Both the position numbers and the translations under genes were made by a program. The notes below the pieces were generated by a model. It had not been told where the DNA came from and made no database searches. It saw only the letters and a list, made by a program, of their open reading frames with translations. A stretch of DNA of 14,613 nucleotides from Clostridia bacterium (GTDB taxonomy: Bacteria; Bacillota_A; Clostridia; Oscillospirales; QAKW01): positions 1 to 14,613 of the forward strand of contig JAFQKO010000113.1 in the NCBI GenBank assembly GCA_017396865.1, written 5' to 3'. Position 1 is the stretch's first letter; each line of letters begins with the position of its first letter. Of the stretch, positions 1-6,575 are shown one piece after another.

Positions 1-207
1 CGGCATCATAACGTATCGATCGATTCCGGGCATCGACCGAAGGTATTTTTCTGCAATTTTCCCACGCGTTGTCGGGACGATGTGGGCATCGTCCCCTACG
101 AGGGCACTTAATATTGGTTGGTGGTTTTGGGTGCAGAGGGTGATAAAATAGGCCCCGTCGGCGCTATAATCATACCCTTTCAGGCGGTTTGGTTTCCGCG
201 TAATCAT
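1..207 (-). CDS. REP-associated tyrosine transposase (RAYT, IS200-like Y1 family), N-terminal part
   Basis: The first 69 codons of a gene that leaves the window at base 1, read on the minus strand. The ATG (207-205) overlaps the TGA of the GH2 gene (206-204), with GGAG about six bases upstream, so it may be translated by coupling. The start, with GYDYSADGAYFITLCTQN at residues 11-28, is the classic opening of RAYT/Y1_Tnp proteins: beta-strand FITLCT followed by a charged turn. KIAEKYLRS at 50-58 and the final DRYVMMP at 63-69 lead to where the family has its HxH metal motif (usually MPNHIH), just outside the window. These single-strand DNA transposase-like enzymes act on REP hairpins through a tyrosine nucleophile. 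Residues 37-45 (VGDDAHIVP) are encoded by a palindrome and look like an insertion. The catalytic residues are not visible, so intactness is unknown. Confidence 0.8.
   Translation of the reverse strand, partial: MITRKPNRLKGYDYSADGAYFITLCTQNHQPILSALVGDDAHIVPTTRGKIAEKYLRSMPGIDRYVMMP
74..95. repeat. REP-like palindrome inside the RAYT coding sequence
   Basis: A perfect 9-bp inverted repeat, GGGACGATG (74-82) and CATCGTCCC (87-95), with a TGGG loop. It is flanked by CTACG on the right and sits in frame within the RAYT gene, encoding residues 38-45. Such short GC-rich hairpins are the kind of substrate RAYTs are known to recognise. Only this one copy is in the window, so its repetitive nature is inferred. 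Confidence 0.55.
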
Positions 208-2552
208 TGTAACTCCAAAATCTCATCCTCCATACCGCATTCGCGGGCAATGACGGCGACCCATTCACGGCAGGTATCAAAATCGGAAAATGCGGTGAGG
301 GCATGGTTGGTAGCAACCTTGCCGCCCTGCTCCCAACGCAGGATCAACAGCTCTGCGCCGTGATCCTCCAAAGCCCCGAGGTCGGCCACCGCATTTTTAG
401 CGGCGATAAGGCGCCCCTCGGCGGCGATGCGGGCATTCCCCTTGGCATCATAGGCGGTGACGGTATAGGAAAGCGCCTGCTCGCAGAGGGTATCGTTGGC
501 AAGGTAGAGGTGCATCGGCGCACCGTTGGCGGGGCGGGTGGCGATCAGCGCCACCTCCTGCTGGGCCTGCCGCAACCAAAAATAGGGGAGCTTGCGGTTG
601 CCGTCGCAATCGATGACCGAATAGTTATACAGCATGGGGAACATATCCCAAAGGGACCACCACAGCACCCCCGTTTTCAGCGGATGGATGCGGCAATACT
701 CCACCACGTCCTTATAGATCTCGGCGCAAGCCAGATTGACCGCCAAGGTGCAGTCCTTAAATTCCGAAAGGGCAAAATCCCGCCCGTAGCGCGCCATACA
801 AAGCGCCTTGGCAGAATTACGCCAAACGGTGAAATAGTTGTCGTCCTGATGGAGGGTATCGAAATGATGCGGGGGATCGGTGGGGAGCACGGGGGCATCC
901 CAAAGCCGCTCGGCACGGGGGCGCTCCCGCTCAAAGATCCGCTCGTTGACGGCGATCGCATTGGTGGGCATGGGGCCCACCTCGCTGATAAAGAGACTGG
1001 GCAGCTCCCGCAGTTTTTGATGAAACTCCACCGCATTGGGGTAAAAATGGATGTCCGGCAGGTGGTTGGTGGGTCCGCCCGCCTGCATGGCGCGAAATTC
1101 CGCGTCGGAGATATAGGGGGAGCTGGGCAGATAGGGTCGGTAGGGGTCGTGGCGGCGCACCGCATCCTTTAAGACCCTGCGGGAAATGGCCATATCGGAA
1201 GGCAGGAGCCCGCCTTGAGGATGCAGCCAATAGATACATTTATCGTTCTCATTATCCCCGCACCACAACGCAAGGCAGGTATGGTTGCGCAGCTTGCGCA
1301 GAATGAACTCTGCCTCCCTTGCATAGATCGCGCAGGCGCGCTCATCGGTGGGGGGAACCTCGCAGGCGAGCATGAAATCCTGCCAAACGAGGATGCCGTT
1401 GCGGTCGCAGAAATCATAAAAGGCCTGCTCCTCGTAGATGCCGCCGCCCCAGATCCGCACCATATTGCAATGGAGGGCGATCAGCTCCTGCAGCTCCACC
1501 TCCGAGGCGGTTTTGGCATCGGCCTCTTCCCCCAGAGGGCTTAAGGGCTTCCAGTTGGTGCCGCGGATGAAGATCGGCTCGCCGTTGACAACAAAACGGA
1601 ATTTACCCGTTCCGTCCTCGTTGAGGTCTTCCGCCCATTCGAATTTGACGGTGCGGATGCCAAAGGGCGCTTGATGGCAGGCGGAAACCTCGCCCTCCAC
1701 CAAAATCTCCAGCCGCAGGGTATAGAGGAACGGCTCGCCCCAGCCCGCAGGCCACCACAGCTTCACATCCTCCAACGGGATCTGATATTGGGATGCCCCT
1801 TGGGTAAAGCGGATGGGCTTTTCGTTGCTGAACACAGCACGGTCGCCCTCCAGCAGGGTCAGCCGCACGGTATGCCCCCGCAAGGATTTGGCCTCGGTTC
1901 GATACACCCAATGGGCGCCGATCACCGCCTCCTTTTCATGGATGGCGGCGGTATAAAGATAAACGTCCTCCAAGCGGCAGGGGGGAAGCTGCTCCAGATA
2001 GACCGAGCGGATGATGCCGCCGGTCAGCAGGCGCGGCGCATTATCCCAGCCGTATTGATGGCGGGCCTTGCGCAGATAGGCCGAGGAATCGTAGTAGCCG
2101 GGAAAGCCCACATGGGCGGCCGACTGGTCATGGGTAAACTGCCGCGCCCAAAGCTCGCTGCTGCGGATCACCACCTTCAGCTCGTTGGCGGCCTGCAGGC
2201 GGTCGGTTACATCAAAGCGATAGGCGATATGCATATTTTCGGTATCGCCCAGCTTTTCGCCGTTGAGATAGATCTCGGCAACGGTGTCGATCCCCTCAAA
2301 AACCAGCTCCTGCCGATGGCCCGCAGGCGCGGGCGGTGCGGAAAAGGTCGTGGTATAGCACCAATCATCCACCCAATCAAAGGGCTCGGTGGCATCGATG
2401 CGGTCGGCAGGCAGATAATCGCCCAAAAGCCCCAATTTTTGCAGGATCGGCTCCCGATTGCCCGGCACCGATGCGGTGGTTTTGATCACCTCGCCGCTCG
2501 GCGCGGTGAAGCTGAACTTCCATGTTCCGTTTAAAGAAATACGAGGATGCAT
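204..2552 (-). CDS. GH2 family glycoside hydrolase, beta-mannosidase-like (782 aa)
   Basis: A retaining exo-glycosidase, probably removing beta-mannosyl (or a related beta-glycosyl) residues from short oligosaccharides. Order of domains: jelly-roll sugar-binding domain (about 5-190), immunoglobulin-like domain (about 195-300), then the TIM barrel from about 315. Barrel landmarks are FIRGTNWKP (328-336), MVRIWGGGIYE (364-374) and VWQDFMLACE (389-398). The acid/base glutamate is E435 in WCGDNEN and the nucleophile E524 in FISEVG; both are present. There is no signal peptide, so it should act in the cytoplasm on imported material. Start: ATG preceded by AAGGAG eight bases upstream on the minus strand. 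It has its own promoter and is followed by the overlapping RAYT gene. Beta-mannosidase fits the WGGGIYE motif better than beta-galactosidase, but the true sugar could differ. Confidence 0.9.
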   Translation of the reverse strand: MHPRISLNGTWKFSFTAPSGEVIKTTASVPGNREPILQKLGLLGDYLPADRIDATEPFDWVDDWCYTTTFSAPPAPAGHRQELVFEGIDTVAEIYLNGEKLGDTENMHIAYRFDVTDRLQAANELKVVIRSSELWARQFTHDQSAAHVGFPGYYDSSAYLRKARHQYGWDNAPRLLTGGIIRSVYLEQLPPCRLEDVYLYTAAIHEKEAVIGAHWVYRTEAKSLRGHTVRLTLLEGDRAVFSNEKPIRFTQGASQYQIPLEDVKLWWPAGWGEPFLYTLRLEILVEGEVSACHQAPFGIRTVKFEWAEDLNEDGTGKFRFVVNGEPIFIRGTNWKPLSPLGEEADAKTASEVELQELIALHCNMVRIWGGGIYEEQAFYDFCDRNGILVWQDFMLACEVPPTDERACAIYAREAEFILRKLRNHTCLALWCGDNENDKCIYWLHPQGGLLPSDMAISRRVLKDAVRRHDPYRPYLPSSPYISDAEFRAMQAGGPTNHLPDIHFYPNAVEFHQKLRELPSLFISEVGPMPTNAIAVNERIFERERPRAERLWDAPVLPTDPPHHFDTLHQDDNYFTVWRNSAKALCMARYGRDFALSEFKDCTLAVNLACAEIYKDVVEYCRIHPLKTGVLWWSLWDMFPMLYNYSVIDCDGNRKLPYFWLRQAQQEVALIATRPANGAPMHLYLANDTLCEQALSYTVTAYDAKGNARIAAEGRLIAAKNAVADLGALEDHGAELLILRWEQGGKVATNHALTAFSDFDTCREWVAVIARECGMEDEILELQ

Positions 2553-2584
2553 TCCGATCGCTCCTTTTTTGACTTATTACCCTT

Positions 2585-2613
2585 ATTTTATCATCCAAAC
2601 TATCGTTTGTAAA
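2585..2613 (-). promoter_or_regulatory. Promoter of the GH2 gene with a possible operator
   Basis: Read on the minus strand: -35 TTTACA (2613-2608), 17-base spacer, -10 TAAAAT (2590-2585); each hexamer matches the sigma-A consensus at five of six positions. A 14-bp interrupted palindrome, CAAAC-TATC-GTTTG (2596-2609), fills most of the spacer and touches the -35, a typical place for a repressor or activator site. The predicted transcript has a leader of roughly 25 bases including the AAGGAG ribosome site. Confidence 0.65.
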
Positions 2614-2730
2614 CCTACGAAACGAAGAAAAAGACTGATTAAAAAAGAGCGCAGATTTCGCCGATCGCTCCCGAAGCCGTATGTGATACTGCGAGAGGGG
2701 CGAGCGGCGGAAAGCAGAAAAATTCCAATC

Positions 2731-2758
2731 AAAATCCGCATCACGATGCGGATTTTTT
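2731..2758 (-). terminator. Bidirectional-looking terminator hairpin downstream of the AraC gene
   Basis: Stem ATCCGCAT / ATGCGGAT with a CACG loop, flanked by an A tract on the left and TTTTTT on the right, so it could act on either strand. It lies about 55 bases past the AraC-family stop codon on the minus strand and upstream of the GH2 promoter, so its likely task is to separate these two minus-strand genes. The longer T run is on the plus strand, where no gene precedes it. Confidence 0.6.
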
Positions 2759-2813
2759 CCTTATAAAATGAACAAGAAGAAAGAGCAGACTTCCTTTCTC
2801 CTTGCTATCATTA

Positions 2814-3611
2814 TTATTGGCACATACTTTTGGTTTTACCTATTTTTCTGCGGTCGGTGCCTTTTTTGTATTCCGACGGCGCAACACCAACGGCATTTTT
2901 AAAGGTCTTGGAAAAATGATAAATGCTCCCAAAGCCCACACTCCGGGCGATCTGCCCGATGGAGCTGTAGTCGCTGGTGAGGAGCTGCTTGGCCTTGCGG
3001 ATGCGCAGATCGCCAAGATATTTCATTGGGGAAATGCCGAACACGGCGGTAAAGGTCTTGCGAAAATAAACGGTGCTTTTGCCGCAGAGGGCGGCAAGGC
3101 TGTCGTTGGAAATATCGGGATCGTAATAATGCTCGTTGATATAATCGATTGCAGGCTGCAGCAGTCGCTGTTTATCGGAGGGCGCATAGCCTTTTTTGGC
3201 GGTGAGCTGCATCAAAACCCGATACAAGATCTGCTTGCACTCCAACTGATACCCCTCCTCCTTTCGCGCAAGGCACCGCTCGATCCGCTCGTGGGCGGTA
3301 AGGATGGGATCGGGCTCCGCCATCGAAAAGTTCTGCAGTTCAATCGGCTGCTCCAGAGCATCAAATTCGATAATAATGCAAGGGCCGGGCTCATGGCAGA
3401 TCCAGCTATAACAACTGCCCTTGGGAAGCAGCACGGGATGGGTGGGGTCGGAGAGCACCTCGCGGCCGTCGACGGTATAGACCGTTTTTCCGCCTGCCTT
3501 CAGCGCCAAGCCCCAACGTTCGCGGCATTTTTGCTTGGTTTGCACCCCTACGGGGGAATGGAGCAGCCGTAATGCGGCCACCACCTTACAGATCGTGAGA
3601 TCCTCTAACAT
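2814..3611 (-). CDS. AraC-family transcriptional regulator (265 aa)
   Basis: A two-domain regulator. Residues about 15-95 look like a cupin-type effector-binding domain (TVDGREVL followed by HPVLLPKGSCYSW at 58-70). Residues about 155-250 are the AraC/XylS DNA-binding domain with two helix-turn-helix units: ISNDSLAALCGKSTVYF (167-183) and IGQIARSVGFGSIYHFS (218-234), ending in the usual GVAPSEYKK. Such proteins commonly sense a sugar or polyol and activate adjacent catabolic genes. It diverges from the six-gene oxidoreductase operon, which is its most likely target; the GH2 gene behind it may be another. Start: ATG preceded by GGAGGTGAT (3623-3615), a near-perfect ribosome site. Confidence 0.92.
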   Translation of the reverse strand: MLEDLTICKVVAALRLLHSPVGVQTKQKCRERWGLALKAGGKTVYTVDGREVLSDPTHPVLLPKGSCYSWICHEPGPCIIIEFDALEQPIELQNFSMAEPDPILTAHERIERCLARKEEGYQLECKQILYRVLMQLTAKKGYAPSDKQRLLQPAIDYINEHYYDPDISNDSLAALCGKSTVYFRKTFTAVFGISPMKYLGDLRIRKAKQLLTSDYSSIGQIARSVGFGSIYHFSKTFKNAVGVAPSEYKKGTDRRKIGKTKSMCQ

Positions 3612-3621
3612 ACCATCACCT

Positions 3622-3653
3622 CCCCTCCATCATAGCATGGAGGGGGCTTTTTT
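3622..3653. repeat. Inverted repeat over the AraC promoter, terminator-like on the plus strand
   Basis: Nine-bp arms CCCCTCCAT (3622-3630) and ATGGAGGGG (3637-3645), loop CATAGC, followed on the plus strand by C and six Ts (3648-3653). On the plus strand it has the form of a Rho-independent terminator but no plus-strand gene precedes it; it could stop antisense transcription. On the minus strand it overlaps the -10 and abuts the ribosome site, so it could instead be an operator or, in a longer transcript, mask the ribosome site. Confidence 0.5.
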
Positions 3654-3657
3654 GCAA
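3629..3657 (-). promoter_or_regulatory. Candidate promoter of the AraC-family gene
   Basis: Read on the minus strand: -35 TTGCAA (3657-3652, four of six), 17-base spacer, -10 TATGAT (3634-3629, five of six). The predicted transcript start near 3622 falls on the ribosome binding site and would leave a leader of about 11 bases. The -10 lies in the loop of the inverted repeat at 3622-3645. Confidence 0.45.
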
Positions 3658-3662
3658 CCGAA

Positions 3663-3692
3663 AAAAGTATCAAATTTGACAAAAGTATCAAA
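3663..3692. promoter_or_regulatory. Direct repeat between divergent promoters, probable AraC-type binding site
   Basis: Two exact copies of AAAAGTATCAAA (3663-3674 and 3681-3692), period 18. AraC-family proteins typically bind direct repeats just upstream of a -35 box. The copies centre about 48 and 66 bases before the predicted start of the plus-strand operon, and at nearly mirrored distances from the predicted AraC start, so one site could serve both promoters. Confidence 0.6.
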
Positions 3693-3699
3693 ATCGCCA

Positions 3700-3728
3700 T
3701 TTACGCCCCTGTTTTAAAGGTTTATACT
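3700..3728 (+). promoter_or_regulatory. Candidate promoter of the six-gene oxidoreductase operon
   Basis: -35 TTTACG (3700-3705, four of six), 17-base spacer, -10 TATACT (3723-3728, five of six). The weak -35 suits an activator-dependent promoter, with the direct repeat ending eight bases upstream. A perfect TTGACA at 3676-3681 has no acceptable -10 at 15-19 bases and is probably incidental. The predicted start near 3735 gives a very short leader beginning at the ribosome site GAGGTG (3735-3740). Confidence 0.45.
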
Positions 3729-3747
3729 GCAGGTGAGGTGATTCAAC

Positions 3748-4560
3748 ATGAAAAAACTATCCGAGCTTCACGCGCCCGTTTTGGCGGGGGTTGTGAAGGA
3801 GCATAGCGCAGCCGCCGCGAAAGCAGAGATTCAAAACTGCATCTACGACGGCGCAGGGATGATCGACCTGCATCTTCCCGCGCCGGAGAGCTGCGACGTT
3901 GCCACCCTGAAAAAGATTATCGGGTTTTCCAAGCTTCCGATCCTGGCATTGAACTATAAATCCTACGATTGGGAGGACGAATCCGCTGCCGAGGAGGATC
4001 GGGTCGCTTCGCTCCTGCGGGCGGTGGAGGCAGGTGCGAACGGCATTGATATGCAGGGCTATACCTACCACCTCCCCTCCAAGCAGGGCTATTGCGGCGA
4101 TGCCGACTACTCCTTTACCAAGGGCAACCCCAAAGAGGTGGTGACTGACCCTGAGATCATCGCCAAGCAATCTGCGCTGATCGAGCGGGTTCATGCCATG
4201 GGCGCAGAGGTTTTGCTCTCCTGCCATCCCGGCATCCCCATGACCGCCGAGCAGGTGGTGGAGCTGGCGCTCTTTTTGGAGCGGCGCAAGCCCGATATTC
4301 TGAAGATCGTTACCGTTGCCACCAACGAGGAGGAGCTGGCTGAAAGCTTTCGGGCGATGGTGCTGCTGAAAAAGGCGGTCAAAACCCCCGTTACCTACCA
4401 TGCCGCAGGCAAGGCGGGCGCCCTTTCCCGTATCGTCAATCCGATATTGGGCGGGCATATCGCCTTTTGCGTAGACCGCTTTCGGGAAAACAGCGTTTTG
4501 GAGCAGATCGATCTGAAAACGGCTAAAACGATTATCGATCATATGGAGAAGATACAATGA
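3748..4560 (+). CDS. Type I 3-dehydroquinate dehydratase-like TIM-barrel lyase (270 aa)
   Basis: Resembles the class I dehydroquinase/aldolase barrel that works through a lysine Schiff base. The catalytic histidine is H160 in LLSCHPGIP (157-164) and the Schiff-base lysine K186 in DILKIVTVA (183-191). The arginine of the substrate loop is kept as R228 (GALSRIV) and a late glutamine as Q253. However, the N-terminal EWR motif of true AroD enzymes is IDLHLP (39-44) and the FRS arginine is replaced by K71 (NYKS). A changed substrate is therefore likely, and the position in a catabolic-looking operon, not a shikimate cluster, supports that. It probably dehydrates a beta-hydroxy ketone or keto acid. 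First gene of the operon, with GAGGTG eight bases before the ATG; its TGA overlaps the next ATG. Confidence 0.8.
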   Translation: MKKLSELHAPVLAGVVKEHSAAAAKAEIQNCIYDGAGMIDLHLPAPESCDVATLKKIIGFSKLPILALNYKSYDWEDESAAEEDRVASLLRAVEAGANGIDMQGYTYHLPSKQGYCGDADYSFTKGNPKEVVTDPEIIAKQSALIERVHAMGAEVLLSCHPGIPMTAEQVVELALFLERRKPDILKIVTVATNEEELAESFRAMVLLKKAVKTPVTYHAAGKAGALSRIVNPILGGHIAFCVDRFRENSVLEQIDLKTAKTIIDHMEKIQ

Positions 4561-5558
4561 AAAACAAATCAATTATCTTTACAAAGCCCCGCACCGCCGA
4601 GGTGCTGGAGACGGAGCTCGGCCCCGTGGAGGGGGATTTAGTACAGGTCAAAATGGATTATACCGTGATCAGCGGCGGCACCGAGCGGGCCTGCATCCTC
4701 GGGATGCCGAACACCAACGGTGGCTGGCCCCATCGGCTGGGCTATTGCGGCGTCGGTACTGTCGCCGCCGTCGGCGAGGCGGTGGAGAAGATTGCCGTGG
4801 GCGACCGCGTTTTGGTGTACCATGGCCACCACAGCCAATATAATCTGCAGCATGAAGCCAAAATTACCAAGGTGGAATGCGATGCCATTGATTCTCTGGA
4901 GGCCGCCTTTGTGGTGATCGCCTCGATGGGGCTGGGCGGTGTGCGCAAGCTGGAGCTGGAGCTGGGCGAGAGCGCCATGGTCATGGGCTTGGGGCTTTTG
5001 GGCATCTTTGCCCTGCAGTTTTTGCGGTTGAGCGGCGCCAATCCGCTGATCGCCGCCGACCTCAATCCCGAGCGCCGCGCGCTGGCCTTGAAGCTGGGCG
5101 CGGATTATGCGCTCGATCCATCGGCGGAAGATTTTGTCGAGCAGGTAAAGGAGATTACCAAGGGCAAGGGGGTTAACGCTACGGTGGAGGTGACGGGTGT
5201 TTCCGCCGCCATGAAGCAGGCGCTGGAGTGCGCTTCGTGGATGGGCAGGATCTCGCTGCTGGGCTGTACCCGCGTTTCCGACTGCGCCGTGGACTATTAT
5301 CAGCAGGTGCACCGCCCCGGTATCAAGCTGATCGGTGCCCATAACTTTGTTCGCCCCAAGGTGGAATCCTATCCCCACCATTGGACCCATCAGGATGATT
5401 GCAAGGCAATTTTAGAGTTGATCGAGCGGGGGCGGCTGGATGTGAAGTCCGTCGTATCCCGCGTGGTGCCTCCCGAGACCGCACCTGAGATCTATACCGA
5501 GCTTTGCGACAACCCCAACTTCCCCTTGGGAACGGTCTTTGATTGGAGGACACGATGA
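4557..5558 (+). CDS. Medium-chain dehydrogenase/reductase (MDR) without the canonical zinc site (333 aa)
   Basis: An alcohol-dehydrogenase fold enzyme: GroES-like catalytic domain (about 1-125), then a Rossmann domain with GLGLLG at 144-149. An aspartate after the second strand (AADLN, D168) favours NAD over NADP. The usual catalytic-zinc cysteine position reads VISGGTER (37-44) and the usual GHE reads LGYCGVG (61-67), so the classic Cys/His zinc ligands are missing. The SxGTE signature is shared with BchC-like and bi-domain oxidoreductase MDRs. There is no structural-zinc four-cysteine lobe. It probably oxidises or reduces a secondary alcohol of the pathway substrate. Translationally coupled: its ATG overlaps the preceding stop, and its own TGA overlaps the next ATG. 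Confidence 0.85.
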   Translation: MKNKSIIFTKPRTAEVLETELGPVEGDLVQVKMDYTVISGGTERACILGMPNTNGGWPHRLGYCGVGTVAAVGEAVEKIAVGDRVLVYHGHHSQYNLQHEAKITKVECDAIDSLEAAFVVIASMGLGGVRKLELELGESAMVMGLGLLGIFALQFLRLSGANPLIAADLNPERRALALKLGADYALDPSAEDFVEQVKEITKGKGVNATVEVTGVSAAMKQALECASWMGRISLLGCTRVSDCAVDYYQQVHRPGIKLIGAHNFVRPKVESYPHHWTHQDDCKAILELIERGRLDVKSVVSRVVPPETAPEIYTELCDNPNFPLGTVFDWRTR

Positions 5559-6562
5559 TTAAATTAGGACAAATCGGCATCGGCCACAACCACGGCGAGG
5601 CCAAAATGAAGGCCGCGCGAAAATTCCCCGACCTCTTTGAGATCGTGGGCTATGCCGAAGAAAACGAGCGCTGGATCGAAAAGCGCGGCGCCCTCAAGGG
5701 CTACGAAGGACTCCCCCGCATGAGCGTGGAGGAGGTCATCGCCAAAAGCGATGCCATTTTGGTGGAGAGCGACGTTTGGGATCTGACGAAATATGCCCAA
5801 ATGTGCATCGATGCGGGCAAGCATATCCATCTGGATAAGCCCGCAAGCGGCACCCTTTCGGAATATAAGCGGCTTTTGGATACCGCCGAGGCGAAAAACC
5901 TCGTGGTACAGCTCGGGTATATGTATCGCTATAATCCTGCGGTGCAAAAATGCTTTGAGCTGGTGCGGGAGGGCAAGCTGGGCGAGATCTATTCCATCAA
6001 CGCCGAGATGAGCACCTTCCATAAGCCCGAATATAAGCGCTGGCTGACCAATTTCGGCGGCGGAATTCTGTATATTCTGGGCTCTCATTTGGTGGATTTG
6101 ATCGTTTACATCTTGGGCAAGCCCCAAAAGGTACACGCCTTTTTGAAGCATACGGGGCTGGACGGCATCGACCTCCCCGATCATAATCTGGCCGTTTTGG
6201 AATACGAAAAAGCGCTGGCGCGGGTGTTCGTCTCCTCGGTGGAGGTCAACGGCTTCGGACGGCGGCAGTTGATGGTTTCGGGCAGCAAGGGTACGGTCAA
6301 CATCTGCCCCTTGGAACGCCCCATCACCATGAGCTGGTCGGATACGACCATCGCCGACGCCGCCTACGAGGATCGCAAGATCATCCTGCCCTTCGAGGAC
6401 AACACCGCAGGCGGGCGCTACGATGAAATGATGCAGGATTTTTATGCGTATATAAAAGGAACGAAGCAAAACCCCTTCACCTATGCCCATGAATATGCGG
6501 TGCAGGAGGTGCTCGCCCAAGTGGTGGGCGGCATCCGCTTCCACGGAACAAAGATCGATTAA
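5555..6562 (+). CDS. Gfo/Idh/MocA-family oxidoreductase (335 aa)
   Basis: A nucleotide-dependent sugar/cyclitol dehydrogenase family member. N-terminal Rossmann motif QIGIGHNHG (6-14), the family lysine in HLDKPAS (92-98, K95), and the C-terminal sheet domain with GGGILYILGSHLVDL (168-182, H178). In inositol-dehydrogenase-like members an Asp four residues before this His assists catalysis; here it is I174. That suggests an altered reaction (for example an isomerase, lyase or non-redox use of NAD) or a different proton relay. Start: the ATG at 5555 has GGAGG (5545-5549) five bases upstream and overlaps the previous TGA; an in-frame TTG at 5543 would bury that ribosome site and is rejected. A TAA ends the gene 13 bases before the next one. 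Confidence 0.9.
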   Translation: MIKLGQIGIGHNHGEAKMKAARKFPDLFEIVGYAEENERWIEKRGALKGYEGLPRMSVEEVIAKSDAILVESDVWDLTKYAQMCIDAGKHIHLDKPASGTLSEYKRLLDTAEAKNLVVQLGYMYRYNPAVQKCFELVREGKLGEIYSINAEMSTFHKPEYKRWLTNFGGGILYILGSHLVDLIVYILGKPQKVHAFLKHTGLDGIDLPDHNLAVLEYEKALARVFVSSVEVNGFGRRQLMVSGSKGTVNICPLERPITMSWSDTTIADAAYEDRKIILPFEDNTAGGRYDEMMQDFYAYIKGTKQNPFTYAHEYAVQEVLAQVVGGIRFHGTKID

Positions 6563-6575
6563 GGAGACAGAAACC

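Noticed and set aside
1671..2534. Plus-strand frames of 287 and 289 codons (also 303-1172) opposite the GH2 gene
   Set aside because: Shadows of the GH2 codon pattern; products have no domain signature.
2802..3572. A 256-codon plus-strand frame opposite the AraC-family gene
   Set aside because: Antisense shadow of a clear two-domain AraC regulator; it also crosses no usable ribosome site.
3676..3681. Perfect TTGACA as the -35 of the operon promoter
   Set aside because: No -10 better than two or three matches occurs at 15-19 bases; it lies between the direct-repeat copies and is probably part of the regulator site.
3757..4572. A 271-codon minus-strand frame opposite the dehydroquinase-like gene
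   Set aside because: Antisense shadow; the plus strand has catalytic motifs, a ribosome site and operon coupling.
6483..6575. A 31-residue extension of the SDR gene into the preceding gene
   Set aside because: The extra residues are unrelated to the family and the ATG at 6576 has a good ribosome site and starts right at the Rossmann fold.
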